A stretch of 64,000 nucleotides of DNA, from the NCBI RefSeq assembly GCF_016629525.1, contig NZ_AP024269.1, positions 310,001-374,000 of the forward strand, written 5' to 3'. The translations under genes were made by a program, and so were the position numbers. The notes below the pieces were generated by a model. The model did not search any database, was not told the origin of the DNA, and was given only the letters and a program-made list of their open reading frames with translations. Positions 41,673 to 49,710 of the stretch are shown here, in pieces (positions within the stretch are counted from its first letter, which is position 1; every line of letters begins with the position of its first letter). This DNA comes from Kaistia sp. 32K. GTDB taxonomy: Bacteria > Pseudomonadota > Alphaproteobacteria > Rhizobiales > Kaistiaceae.

Positions 41673-41942
41673 ATGAACGGCCTTCAACGCTTCATGGGCG
41701 GCTCGCCTGCCCAGGTTCTGCTTCGGCTGATCGTCATTTCGCTGGTCGTCGGCATCGTGCTCTCCGCGCTCGGACTGTCGCCCTACGACATCATCCAGAA
41801 GGCGGAGCAGATGGTCTGGCGCATCTGGAACATGGGCTTCGGCGCCATCGAGTGGATATGGAAGTATTTCCTGCTCGGCGCGGTGATCGTCGTCCCGGTC
41901 TGGATCGTCATCCGCCTCCTCAACCTGGGCAAGGGCGGCTGA
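41673..41942 (+). CDS. Small membrane protein, DUF6460-like
   Basis: 89 aa. Two hydrophobic segments (QVLLRLIVISLVVGIVLSALGL; YFLLGAVIVVPVWIVIRLL) flank an amphipathic middle with SPYDIIQKAEQMVWRIWNMGFGAIEW. This matches a conserved Rhizobiales family of about 90 aa (DUF6460) without known function. GGAG is seven bases before ATG 41673. It stands alone, convergent with the TIGR02186 gene 18 bp away. Confidence 0.85.
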   Translation: MNGLQRFMGGSPAQVLLRLIVISLVVGIVLSALGLSPYDIIQKAEQMVWRIWNMGFGAIEWIWKYFLLGAVIVVPVWIVIRLLNLGKGG

Positions 41943-41960
41943 CGGCCTCAGTCCTGAGGC

Positions 41961-42737
41961 TCAGTCCCTGCGGAAGATGACGCCGGCGAGCCAGCCGGTG
42001 AAAACCGCCAGGATCACGCAGATCACGCCATAGAGCAGGCCCTGATTGTGGGCGAGGTCGAAGGTGAACTGCTCGAAGCCCATCTTGGCGATGCGGATCT
42101 CCGACTGGTCCGTGGCGAGCAGCGCGCCGTCGCGGAACAGGTAGACGTTCACGACATAGCGCCCGACCGGCACGTTGGCCGGAATGCGCATGGCGGTCTG
42201 GAAGATCTCGTTGCCGGGAAAGGTGACGCCATAGGCCTCGCTGCGGAACAGGCCGTCCTGCTGTTTCAGCCGGATGAAGGCCTTGCGGAACTCGTCGTCG
42301 GAGTCGGCCGTTTCCGCACCGTCGTCGGCCGAGACCGGGAAGATCATGTCGTCGGCGCCGATCTGGAAGCGCTTCAGGATCTGTGGCGTCGTCACCTGCG
42401 AAAGCGGGCGCGACGAGTTGATCGCGTAGAAGGACGGGATGTTGACGAAGGTGCGCGAGGCGCTGTTCAGCCAGACGCCGAGAAAGCGGTCCTTCTGGCG
42501 GGTCACCACGGTCTCGGGCGGGCCCTTGATCGCCACCACGACATCATAGAACTCGGCGCGCGAGACCGTTGCCGCGTCGCGCTCGATGGCGCCGAAGACG
42601 GTGATGCTGGTGCCGGTGAAGTTCGAGGTGATCCGCACCTCCTCGGCCGAGAGCGCGACGATCAGCTGCTCGGCGCGCGCCGGCGGCAGCCCCAGCGAGA
42701 GCAGGGCGAGCGCGAGGAGGGCCGCCAGCCGTCTCAC
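41961..42737 (-). CDS. TIGR02186 family envelope protein
   Basis: 258 aa. Signal peptide RRLAALLALALLSLGLPPARAE; a large periplasmic domain beginning QLIVALSAEEVRITSNFTGTSITVFGAIE; one C-terminal helix (LLYGVICVILAVFTGWLAGVIF) ending in FRRD, so it is an inner-membrane protein facing the periplasm. The family of about 255 aa is nearly always next to a TauE/SafE transporter, as here. The GTG start overlaps the transporter stop by four bases, indicating a coupled unit. It may assist sulfur-compound or anion export; that is inference from the pairing. Confidence 0.9.
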   Translation of the reverse strand: MRRLAALLALALLSLGLPPARAEQLIVALSAEEVRITSNFTGTSITVFGAIERDAATVSRAEFYDVVVAIKGPPETVVTRQKDRFLGVWLNSASRTFVNIPSFYAINSSRPLSQVTTPQILKRFQIGADDMIFPVSADDGAETADSDDEFRKAFIRLKQQDGLFRSEAYGVTFPGNEIFQTAMRIPANVPVGRYVVNVYLFRDGALLATDQSEIRIAKMGFEQFTFDLAHNQGLLYGVICVILAVFTGWLAGVIFRRD

Positions 42738-43663
42738 CTTGTGTCGCCCGTCAGCGTCGCCAGCGAGAACAGCTCGGCCGGCGTGTGGACGAGATCGACG
42801 AGGAAGCGGACGCCGACGGCCAGCACCAGCAGCGCCAGCATGGCGCGCAGCTGGTCGCCGCGGACATAGGCGCCGACCCGCGTTCCGAACTGCGCGCCGA
42901 TGACGCCGCCGACCATCAGGATCAGGGCGAGCACGCCGTCGACCGTGTGGTTGCTGGTCGATTGCAGCACGGTCGCGACCGCCATCGTGCCGGTCATCTG
43001 GATCAGCGAGGTGCCGATGACGATGTTGGTGGGAACGCGCAGCAGGTAGATCAGCGCCGGCACCAGGATGAAGCCGCCGCCAATGCCGAGCAGCGATCCG
43101 AGCGCGCCGATGCCGACGCCGATGGCGATGACCGGGATGACGCTGACATAGAGCTTCGAGCGCTGGAAGCGCATCTTGAAGGGCAGGCCGTGCGCCCAGT
43201 TGTGCTGGCCGGGCCTGCGCAACGGCGCCGGCCGGCCCTTCCGCGCATTGATCATGGCGCGGATCGATTCCGTCAGCATCAGGCCGCCGACGAGGCCGAG
43301 GAAGGTCACGTAGCAGATGGCGATGACCAGATCGAGCTGGCCATAGCGGCGGAGCATGCTGAACAGCCCGACGCCGATCGACGAGCCGACGATGCCGGAC
43401 GCCACCAGCACCCCGGCGAGCTTCATGTCGACCATCCTGCGGCGCCAGAAGGTGATGGCGGCGGAAGCGGAGGAGGCGACGACCTGCGCCGTCGTGCTCG
43501 CGACCGCGACGGCGGGCGGAATGCCGGAGAAGATCAGGAGCGGTGTCAAAAGGAAGCCGCCGCCGACGCCGAAAAGGCCGGACAGGAAGCCGACGGCGCC
43601 GCCCATGCCGAAGATGATGAACATGTTCACCGGCAGTTCGGCTATGGGGAGGTAGATCTGCAC
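42734..43663 (-). CDS. Sulfite exporter TauE/SafE (TSUP) family transporter
   Basis: 309 aa from GTG 43663 (VQIYLPIAELPVNMFIIFGMGG, the usual N-terminus with V read as Met); an ATG at 43732 would add 23 unconserved residues. Two repeats carry the TSUP motif: GFLSGLFGVGGGFLLTPLLIF and GALGSLLGIGGGFILVPALIY. About eight helices. It moves sulfite, sulfonates or other organic anions across the inner membrane. The ribosome site is weak. First gene of a two-gene unit with TIGR02186. Confidence 0.9.
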   Translation of the reverse strand: MQIYLPIAELPVNMFIIFGMGGAVGFLSGLFGVGGGFLLTPLLIFSGIPPAVAVASTTAQVVASSASAAITFWRRRMVDMKLAGVLVASGIVGSSIGVGLFSMLRRYGQLDLVIAICYVTFLGLVGGLMLTESIRAMINARKGRPAPLRRPGQHNWAHGLPFKMRFQRSKLYVSVIPVIAIGVGIGALGSLLGIGGGFILVPALIYLLRVPTNIVIGTSLIQMTGTMAVATVLQSTSNHTVDGVLALILMVGGVIGAQFGTRVGAYVRGDQLRAMLALLVLAVGVRFLVDLVHTPAELFSLATLTGDTR

Positions 43664-43854
43664 GACGACAGAACCGCTGGCACTGGGTGGCGTTGAGGCA
43701 GAAGCCGGCCGCGACCGGACCGAAGCCATCACAAAGCCTAGTCAAGACAAGGGCATGACGAAGCAATGGACGTCGTGGCCGATAAAGCCGCTCGGCCCGC
43801 CTGTGTCAACGGCTGATCCGCCGGCGACGACGAGACGCCGGCCGGCTGCCAGCC

Positions 43855-46800
43855 TCAGCCGCGCGGCGTGGCCGTCTTCGTCACGTCGCGCATGCTCGTC
43901 TGCGCGGGCGAAGTCTTCCACTCCGGCCGGAGGCGCGGCTCCGAATTGGCGGTGGTGTCGAGCGGCTTCGCCTTGAAGGTCTGCACCGAGGCGCGGGCGG
44001 CGGCGAGCGCGTCCGGCTTCATCGCCTTGGCGACTTCGTCGCGGCGCTTGCCGGCGTCGCGGTCGCCCTGCTGGGCGGCCAGCGCGAACCACTTGTAGGA
44101 CTGCATCAGGTCGACGCCGACGCCGAGCCCGCGCGCATAGAGGACGCCGAGATTGTACTGGCTGTCGGCGACGCCGAGATTGGCGGCCTGGGTGAAATAT
44201 TCCGCTGCGCGGGCGTAGTCGGGGTCGCCGGTGGCGCCCTCGCTCATCAGGACGGCGAGATTGTGGGTGGCGCGGGCGTTGCCCTGCGCGCTCGCCTTCT
44301 CGTACCAGCCCTGGGCGGCGGCGAGGTCGCGCTGCACGCCTTCGCCGCGCTCGTAAAGGCTGCCCGTGCGGTACTGCGCGATGGCGAGACCGGCTTCGGC
44401 GGAACGCTGATACCAGTCGGCCGCGAGGCGCGCATCCTTCGGCACGCCGTTGCCGCCCTCGGAGAGACGGCGTCCCATCTCGAAAGCAGCGACGGCGTCA
44501 CCCTTGGCGGCGGCCGTCTCGAGGTCCATGCCCTTGGTGGCGTCCGGGGTCGTGCTGAAGCTCGTGGCCGGCGGGGCTTCCGGCGCGATCGCGGCGAAGC
44601 GGCTGTCGGTCGCGGCGGGCGGGTCGAAGGCCAGCGCGCTGGAACCCTCGGAGTTCGGCGCCACCATGGCATTGGGAGCCGGCTTCGCCGGCGCGGCGAC
44701 GGGGGCGGCCGGCTTCAGCGGAACCGAGCCGGTGGCGAGCGGATCGGTCGTCGCGGGCGCCGTGCTCTCGGTCGCCGTGCTGCGGGCCGTCGGGAGGAGC
44801 TTGGAAGCCTGGCGCGTCAGCGGATCGGTCAGCTGCATCGCGCCGATCGCCAGCACGATGGCGGCGATCGCCAGCACCAGCGGCCGCTTGCGCGAGCGCA
44901 GTGCGTCGCCGATGCGGCTGAAGGTGCTCGGCCGGTCGCCGTCCTTGGCGTCGTCGGCAAGCGCGTCGGCGGATTCCGACTGCGCGGCCTGGGCGGCGCG
45001 GCGGGCGGCGGCGATGAAGTCGGCCTTGCGGTCGCCTGGGCGATCGGCCGGAGCAGCGCCGGTCACCACCGGAGCGTTGGGCGGCAGGACGGGCCGGCCC
45101 GAGCCCGGAGCGAGCGGGCGATGCTCTTCCGGCAGTCCCGCGCCGAGCGAGGAGGTCGTCGCGGACGCATGCGCGCGCGCCGTTTCGGAGCGCTCTTCGG
45201 TCTCGAGCTGGGCGATGCGGCTCACGACCTTGGCCAGCGTGTTGTGCACGGCCTCGAGCGTCTCGTGCGTCTGGCGATCCGACCGGTCGGCCGCCATCTG
45301 CAGGGCGCGCATGTCTTCGCGCAGCGCCTGGATCAGATGATCGTCCGTCCGGCCGTTCAGGCTGCCGGCGAATTCCTGGAAGGTGGCGCGGGCGGCGTCG
45401 CGCGCCGCTTCGATCGTATCCTGGCGGCTGTCGCCGAGCAGGCTTTGCAGCCGGTCGAGGTTTTCCTCGACGCGGGAGATGGCGCGGGTGTCGGAGCCGG
45501 CCGAAACCTGCTCGGCCAGCGCGCCGACCTGCGCTTCGAGCTGCGCCAGCGCATGATGGTCGTCGGGCCGCGTCGTCTCGTCGAGCCGGCGGACGAGCGC
45601 CTGCATCTGCTCTTCGATCGCGCTCAGGCGGGCCGGCTCACGCGCGACAAAGTCCTCGCGCAGCTGGCTGATTTCCGAGCGCAGGCCGTCGAAGGAGTCG
45701 GAGGCGACCGGTGCGCGGAGTGTCGGGAGCTCGGCGAGGGCGTCGAAACGGCCAGCCAGTGCGTCGATGCGGTCCTCGAGCCGCGAGAGCGCGGTCGAAT
45801 CGAGGCCCGCCGGACGCGGGTCGATCTCGTCGATGGTCGTGCGGATGCCGGCGATCTGCTTTTCCAGCCGGATCATCGTCAGCGGATCGGCGCCGCGCGA
45901 ATGGCCGTCCATGTCGCGCCGGAGCGAATCGATCTCGCGCTCGATGCCCGAAAGGTCGATGGCCGGAGCCGGGCGAGAGGCGAGGGCGTCGATCGCGGCG
46001 TGCAGGCCGGCGACCTGCCGCTCCACCGTGGCGCTGACGGCGTCCGAGCGGGAGATCGTCAGCGAGGCGACGGCGTTGCGGATGTCCTCGACCTCGGTCT
46101 CGAGCTCGCGCGACGGCGCGCTCGTCTCGATCGAAGTGGCGAGTTGCGCGATTTCCCGCGCCAGGCGGTCGAAGCGATCCTCGCCCGGCGCGCGGCGGAC
46201 GATCTCGTCCAGCCGCTCGATGATGTGGCCGTAGCCGGATTCGATGGTGGCGAGCGTCGTCTCGCGGGCGGCGAGCTCGACCGACTGGCGAACTTCCGCC
46301 AGCTCGCGGCGCAGGTCGTCGATCGCCTCGGCTTCCGGCGGCCGGGTGTCGGCCAGCGCCTGGATGCGGGCGGCGAGCTCGTTCTTCAGCGTCTGGCCGC
46401 TTTCGTCCGTGCGGCGCGCTTCGGCCTGGATGCGGCGACCGAGCAGGGCGATGTCGTCGCGCAGCGCCGCGATGGCGTCCTCGATCGCGACGGCGTCGAA
46501 ATGATTGGGCGCGCCGCTGGTCTCGCGGTCGATCGCCTGCTGGCGGTTGGAGATCTCGGCGATCGCCGCCTGCAGGCTGCTCAACGTCTCGGTGCGGGCG
46601 CGGTTCGGCGCGCTGGCGGCCGAAGCGGGCTGCTGGACCGGAGCCTGGACCGTGGGCGCCTGGACCGGGGCCAACTTGGCCGGGTCCGATTTGGCGGCCG
46701 CCAGCTGGCTGGCAAGCGCGGCGAGCTTGGTCTCGATCCCGCTCAGCCGCTCGGCTTGGCGATCGTCGAGCTGACGCCCGAGCGCGTCGATGCGGCCATC

Positions 46801-47058
46801 GAGGAGGGCGCGGCCGTTATCGGGCTTCGGCGCGGGGGCAGGCGGAGCGGCGGGCTCGTCCGGCCGGATCGCCGGCCGTCGCGAGGACCCCTCGATCGCA
46901 TCGATCTGCTGGGAGAGATTGTCGACCAGGGCCGAGAGCGCGGCAAGGCGCTCGGCGCCATCCGGTTCCTGCCGGCGCACGAACACGCCAGCGGTTCGCC
47001 GCGGAAGGTCCGAGCCAGGCTGGCCTGTTCCGTAACCCGACCTGCTGTCCGACTTCAT
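43855..47058 (-). CDS. PodJ-like polar localisation protein with SEL1 repeats
   Basis: 1067 aa. Residues 1-690 are a long cytoplasmic region rich in coiled coil (repeated LDERID/RLEDRIDAL-type heptads) with Ala/Pro linkers near 60-160. A single membrane helix (RPLVLAIAAIVLAIGAMQL) lies near 725-745. The periplasmic part holds about four SEL1 repeats (AVAAFEMGRRLSEGG, AIAQYRTGSLYERGEG, ARATHNLAVLMSEGA, ADSQYNLGVLYARGLG; about 855-1000) and a short basic tail. Caulobacter and Agrobacterium PodJ share this order and mark a cell pole, but PodJ usually ends in a peptidoglycan-binding domain that is absent here. The start is ATG 47058; the upstream region carries a CtrA-like box. Cell-pole organiser is the likely role. 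Confidence 0.82.
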   Translation of the reverse strand: MKSDSRSGYGTGQPGSDLPRRTAGVFVRRQEPDGAERLAALSALVDNLSQQIDAIEGSSRRPAIRPDEPAAPPAPAPKPDNGRALLDGRIDALGRQLDDRQAERLSGIETKLAALASQLAAAKSDPAKLAPVQAPTVQAPVQQPASAASAPNRARTETLSSLQAAIAEISNRQQAIDRETSGAPNHFDAVAIEDAIAALRDDIALLGRRIQAEARRTDESGQTLKNELAARIQALADTRPPEAEAIDDLRRELAEVRQSVELAARETTLATIESGYGHIIERLDEIVRRAPGEDRFDRLAREIAQLATSIETSAPSRELETEVEDIRNAVASLTISRSDAVSATVERQVAGLHAAIDALASRPAPAIDLSGIEREIDSLRRDMDGHSRGADPLTMIRLEKQIAGIRTTIDEIDPRPAGLDSTALSRLEDRIDALAGRFDALAELPTLRAPVASDSFDGLRSEISQLREDFVAREPARLSAIEEQMQALVRRLDETTRPDDHHALAQLEAQVGALAEQVSAGSDTRAISRVEENLDRLQSLLGDSRQDTIEAARDAARATFQEFAGSLNGRTDDHLIQALREDMRALQMAADRSDRQTHETLEAVHNTLAKVVSRIAQLETEERSETARAHASATTSSLGAGLPEEHRPLAPGSGRPVLPPNAPVVTGAAPADRPGDRKADFIAAARRAAQAAQSESADALADDAKDGDRPSTFSRIGDALRSRKRPLVLAIAAIVLAIGAMQLTDPLTRQASKLLPTARSTATESTAPATTDPLATGSVPLKPAAPVAAPAKPAPNAMVAPNSEGSSALAFDPPAATDSRFAAIAPEAPPATSFSTTPDATKGMDLETAAAKGDAVAAFEMGRRLSEGGNGVPKDARLAADWYQRSAEAGLAIAQYRTGSLYERGEGVQRDLAAAQGWYEKASAQGNARATHNLAVLMSEGATGDPDYARAAEYFTQAANLGVADSQYNLGVLYARGLGVGVDLMQSYKWFALAAQQGDRDAGKRRDEVAKAMKPDALAAARASVQTFKAKPLDTTANSEPRLRPEWKTSPAQTSMRDVTKTATPRG

Positions 47059-47197
47059 GTCCCACAACCCCTGGATGCCCTGATCACGGCATCGTCCCCA
47101 ATCGCCATTGCCTCGTTGCCGACGCCGGGTGGCCCCTGGAGCCACTCGTGGCCCGATTCACCCTACTGGCTTCGTTTGCAGCTTCGCGTCATCATGG

Positions 47198-47212
47198 TAA
47201 ACAACCGGTTAA
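47198..47212 (-). promoter_or_regulatory. CtrA-like box upstream of the podJ-like gene
   Basis: Minus strand TTAA-N7-TTTA, one mismatch from the CtrA consensus TTAA-N7-TTAA, 140 bp upstream of the start at 47058. Confidence 0.35.
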
Positions 47213-47264
47213 CCAACCAGCCTGTTCTACACGCTTCGGTAATGAGGCTTAACAAAATTCCCAG

Positions 47265-47292
47265 AGCCGCCCATGGCTTAGGCGGCTTTTTT
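47265..47292 (+). terminator. Orphan intrinsic terminator
   Basis: Stem AGCCGCC/GGCGGCT with a 9 nt loop followed by six T on the plus strand. No plus-strand gene lies upstream (the podJ-like gene is on the minus strand), so it may end a small RNA or a leader transcript. Confidence 0.6.
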
Positions 47293-47462
47293 GGGGGGTC
47301 GTCTGAGCCGTTTAACCGTTATCGGAGAACGAAATTTCCGTTAGGTGACGATAAAGCGCTTTACCTGACGCAGCGACACCTGCATGAAGGGAGCATGCAT
47401 TTCGGCGGGCCTCCTCCCGGTTCGACCGATACGCTGCAACCAAGAATAAGGATGTGACTCCC

Positions 47463-47921
47463 ATGAGCATGGCCCAACTTGCGGGGATTTCCCGTGAAGA
47501 TCTCGACAGTGCCGGCGCCCCCGACGGCAACAAGCAGACCACCTTCACGATCGGCGATCTTTCGCGCGAGTTCGATGTCACCCTGAGGACGTTGCGTTTC
47601 TACGAGGACAAGGCGCTGCTCAATCCGCGCCGCGAAGGTCTGAACCGCATCTATTCCCGCCGCGACCGCTCGCGGCTGAAGCTGGTCCTGATGGGCAAGA
47701 AGGTCGGCTTCTCGCTGACCGAGATCAAGGAGATGCTCGATCTCTACGATCTGAAGGACGGTCAGGTGCTGCAGATGCGGCTGGCGCTGCGCAAGTTCAA
47801 CGAGCAGATCGAAGTGCTCGAGCGCCAGAAGGTCGATATCGAGCAGGCGCTCGACGAACTCCGCCGCACCGTCGACGTGGTGGCGGGCCTGCTGCGCCAG
47901 AAGGAAGCCGGCGCCGCCTGA
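47463..47921 (+). CDS. MerR family transcriptional regulator
   Basis: 152 aa. After a 25-residue N-terminal extension comes the MerR winged HTH: FTIGDLSREFDVTLRTLRFYEDKALLNPRREGLNRIY, then YSRRDRSRLKLVLMGKKVGFSLTEIKEML and a C-terminal coiled coil (QIEVLERQKVDIEQALDELRRTVDVVAGLL). No metal-binding cysteines, so not a CueR/ZntR type; this form is common in Rhizobiales near fatty-acid or leucine catabolism, which is not seen here. ATG 47463 was chosen with AAGGA ten bases upstream; a second ATG follows at 47469. Confidence 0.88.
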   Translation: MSMAQLAGISREDLDSAGAPDGNKQTTFTIGDLSREFDVTLRTLRFYEDKALLNPRREGLNRIYSRRDRSRLKLVLMGKKVGFSLTEIKEMLDLYDLKDGQVLQMRLALRKFNEQIEVLERQKVDIEQALDELRRTVDVVAGLLRQKEAGAA

Positions 47922-47975
47922 TCCTTTCCGCAATACGGACTGGCCGCGCCGATTCTGATTTCGGCCCGGTCCCTA

Positions 47976-48010
47976 GGTCGGCACCTTCTTCTCCTCCCTG
48001 GGTGCCGACC
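47976..48010. repeat. Inverted repeat downstream of merR
   Basis: GGTCGGCACC (47976-47985) and GGTGCCGACC (48001-48010) with a 15 nt pyrimidine-rich loop. It may terminate merR transcription; there is no T-run after the second arm, only CTCTTCCC. Confidence 0.5.
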
Positions 48011-48086
48011 CTCTTCCCGCCGCGCGGGTTCGCGCCGCTGCCGCAGCGTGATAGGGTCGGCCGGCGTCGAAAAAGGGAGCAGGCTG

Positions 48087-48701
48087 ATGTTGCAGGCATT
48101 CACCCCAAGACCGGTCACTACAAGGCCGGTCGATCCGGCGACGATGTGCCGTCGCATCGGGCTGGCCACGTTGACGATGGCGCTGCTTGCGGCCGCCGCG
48201 CCGGGCGCCGGCGCCGAGACGATCGCCCCATCTCCCGCTCCCGGCTCCTCTGCCGCCTCCGACGCTGAAATCGCGCCCCGGGCCGGCCGCTACACGATGG
48301 TTCCGGCGGCAGGCGGCTTCGTCCGCCTCGACACGCAGACCGGCGCGGTTTCCCATTGCCAGCGCGGCGACGCGGCGGCGGGAGGCGTCTGGCATTGCGC
48401 CGCCATTCCCGAAGACGTGTTGACTGGGCCAAAGGACGCGTTGACCGGGCCTAAGGACGCGCTTGCCGGGCCGAAGTCGCCGGAAGCCTCTGGCGGCGAC
48501 GTCGCCGAGCTGCAGCGCCAGGTGGCGGCGCTTCGCACGCGCATCGACGAGATCGAACGCCGGCAGGAGCCCAAGCTCGGGGCATTGCCGTCCGGCGATC
48601 CGGAGCTCGATCGCGCCATGAATTTCAGCCAGGAGCTGATGCGCCGCTTCTTCGGCATGGTGCGCGAGCTGAAGCAGGACGCCGACGAAGGGCGGATCTG
48701 A
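48087..48701 (+). CDS. Secreted hypothetical protein with coiled coil
   Basis: 204 aa. Signal region CRRIGLATLTMALLAAAAPGAGAE (cut before TIAPS). A short domain YTMVPAAGGFVRLDTQTGAVSHCQ...WHC with two Cys resembles a small periplasmic beta unit found in Rhizobiales. Next comes a threefold LTGPKDA repeat (about 112-132), then a coiled coil (DVAELQRQVAALRTRIDEIERRQE) and a final helix with MNFSQELMRRFFGMVRELKQD. No known function. ATG 48087 follows GGGAG at 7 bases. Convergent with pip, 14 bp away. Confidence 0.78.
   Translation: MLQAFTPRPVTTRPVDPATMCRRIGLATLTMALLAAAAPGAGAETIAPSPAPGSSAASDAEIAPRAGRYTMVPAAGGFVRLDTQTGAVSHCQRGDAAAGGVWHCAAIPEDVLTGPKDALTGPKDALAGPKSPEASGGDVAELQRQVAALRTRIDEIERRQEPKLGALPSGDPELDRAMNFSQELMRRFFGMVRELKQDADEGRI
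48420..48482 (+). repeat. Three-unit 21-bp tandem repeat within the hypothetical gene
   Basis: Units at 48420, 48441 and 48462 begin TTGACTGGGCC, TTGACCGGGCC and CTTGCCGGGCC and encode LTGPKDA, LTGPKDA and LAGPKSP. The copies differ slightly, so the array is not brand new. Confidence 0.75.
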
Positions 48702-48715
48702 AGCCGCTCAGGTCC

Positions 48716-49696
48716 TCAGGCCGGCCGGGCTTTGAAGCGCTCGGTCGCCGCGATCAGCTCGTGGATGTTGCCGGGCTCCGACATGGCGTGGCCCGCATCC
48801 GGCACGATGCGGAGATCCGCCTCGGGCCATACCTTCGACAGGTCCCAGGCGATCGCCGCCGGCGTGCAGAGGTCGTAGCGGCCATGCACGATGACGCCGG
48901 GGATCCTGGCGAGCCGCCGGGCATTGGCGAGGATGAAGTCGTCGCGGTCGAAGAAGCCCCGGTTGACGAAGTAGTGGGCTTCGATCCGGGCGAAGGCGAG
49001 TGCGTAATAGGGCGAGCCGAAGGCCGAAACCCGCAAGGGGTCCGGCAGCAGCGACAGCGCGTTGCCCTCCCACATGCTCCAGGCGCGGGCGGCCTTGAGA
49101 CGGACGGCCTCGTCCTCGGAGGTCAGCCGCCTGTGATAGGCGTTGATCATGTCGTGCCGCTCCTCGGGCGGGATCGGCGCCTGGTAGGCCTCGAACGCCT
49201 CCGGCAGCAGCCAGGATGCGCCCTCCTGGTAGAACCACAGCAATTCGCGTTCGCGCAGCGTGAAGATGCCGCGCAGCACCAGCTCGCTGACGCGCTCCGG
49301 ATGCGTTTCGGCATAGGCGAGCGCCAGGCACGAGCCCCAGGAGCCGCCGAACAGCTGCCATCGCTCGATGCCGAGATGCTCGCGGATCGTCTCCATGTCG
49401 CCGACGAGGTCCCAGGTCGTGTTCTCGCGCAGCTCGGCATGCGGCGTCGAGCGGCCGCAGCCGCGCTGGTCGAACAGGATGATCCGGTAGGCGGCGGGAT
49501 CGTGATAGCGCCGCATGTTGGGGCCGCAGCCGGCGCCCGGCCCGCCATGCACCATCAGCACCGGCTTGCCATCGGGATTGCCGCATTCCTCGACATGGAT
49601 CTCATGCAGCGCCGAAACTTTGAGCCGGTGCACGGCATAGGGCTCGAGCGGCGGGAAGAGCTGCAGGCGGTTCTGGGCGGAGGAATCGGGGGGCAT
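48716..49696 (-). CDS. pip: Proline iminopeptidase
   Basis: 326 aa, standard size. Alpha/beta-hydrolase landmarks: oxyanion segment MVHGGPGAGCGPNMRRYHDP, FDQRGCGRSTPHAE, nucleophile LFGGSWGSCLALAYAETHPE, catalytic Asp in GVIVHGRYDLCTP and His in PDAGHAMSEPGNIHEL. Conserved WYQEGA-type cap sequence (LLWFYQEGASWLLPEAF) fits peptidase S33. It removes N-terminal proline from small peptides in the cytoplasm. ATG 49696 follows GGAG at 7 bases. The next gene upstream, an SSS-like transporter, ends 15 bp away on the same strand; a joint transcript is possible. Confidence 0.95.
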   Translation of the reverse strand: MPPDSSAQNRLQLFPPLEPYAVHRLKVSALHEIHVEECGNPDGKPVLMVHGGPGAGCGPNMRRYHDPAAYRIILFDQRGCGRSTPHAELRENTTWDLVGDMETIREHLGIERWQLFGGSWGSCLALAYAETHPERVSELVLRGIFTLRERELLWFYQEGASWLLPEAFEAYQAPIPPEERHDMINAYHRRLTSEDEAVRLKAARAWSMWEGNALSLLPDPLRVSAFGSPYYALAFARIEAHYFVNRGFFDRDDFILANARRLARIPGVIVHGRYDLCTPAAIAWDLSKVWPEADLRIVPDAGHAMSEPGNIHELIAATERFKARPA

Positions 49697-49710
49697 GGCG
49701 GAACTCCGGG

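Larger units (their letters stand above)
47059..47462. other. Divergent intergenic region between podJ-like and merR genes
   Basis: 404 bp, less GC-rich than the genes. No convincing protein gene. It contains a CtrA-like box (47198-47212), a plus-strand terminator-like hairpin with no gene ahead of it (47265-47292), and the promoters of both flanking genes. Confidence 0.6.

Noticed and set aside
44263..47457. A 1064-residue open frame antisense to the PodJ-like gene
   Set aside because: Arg/Gly-rich shadow sequence with no motif; the minus strand has coiled coil, membrane helix and SEL1 repeats.
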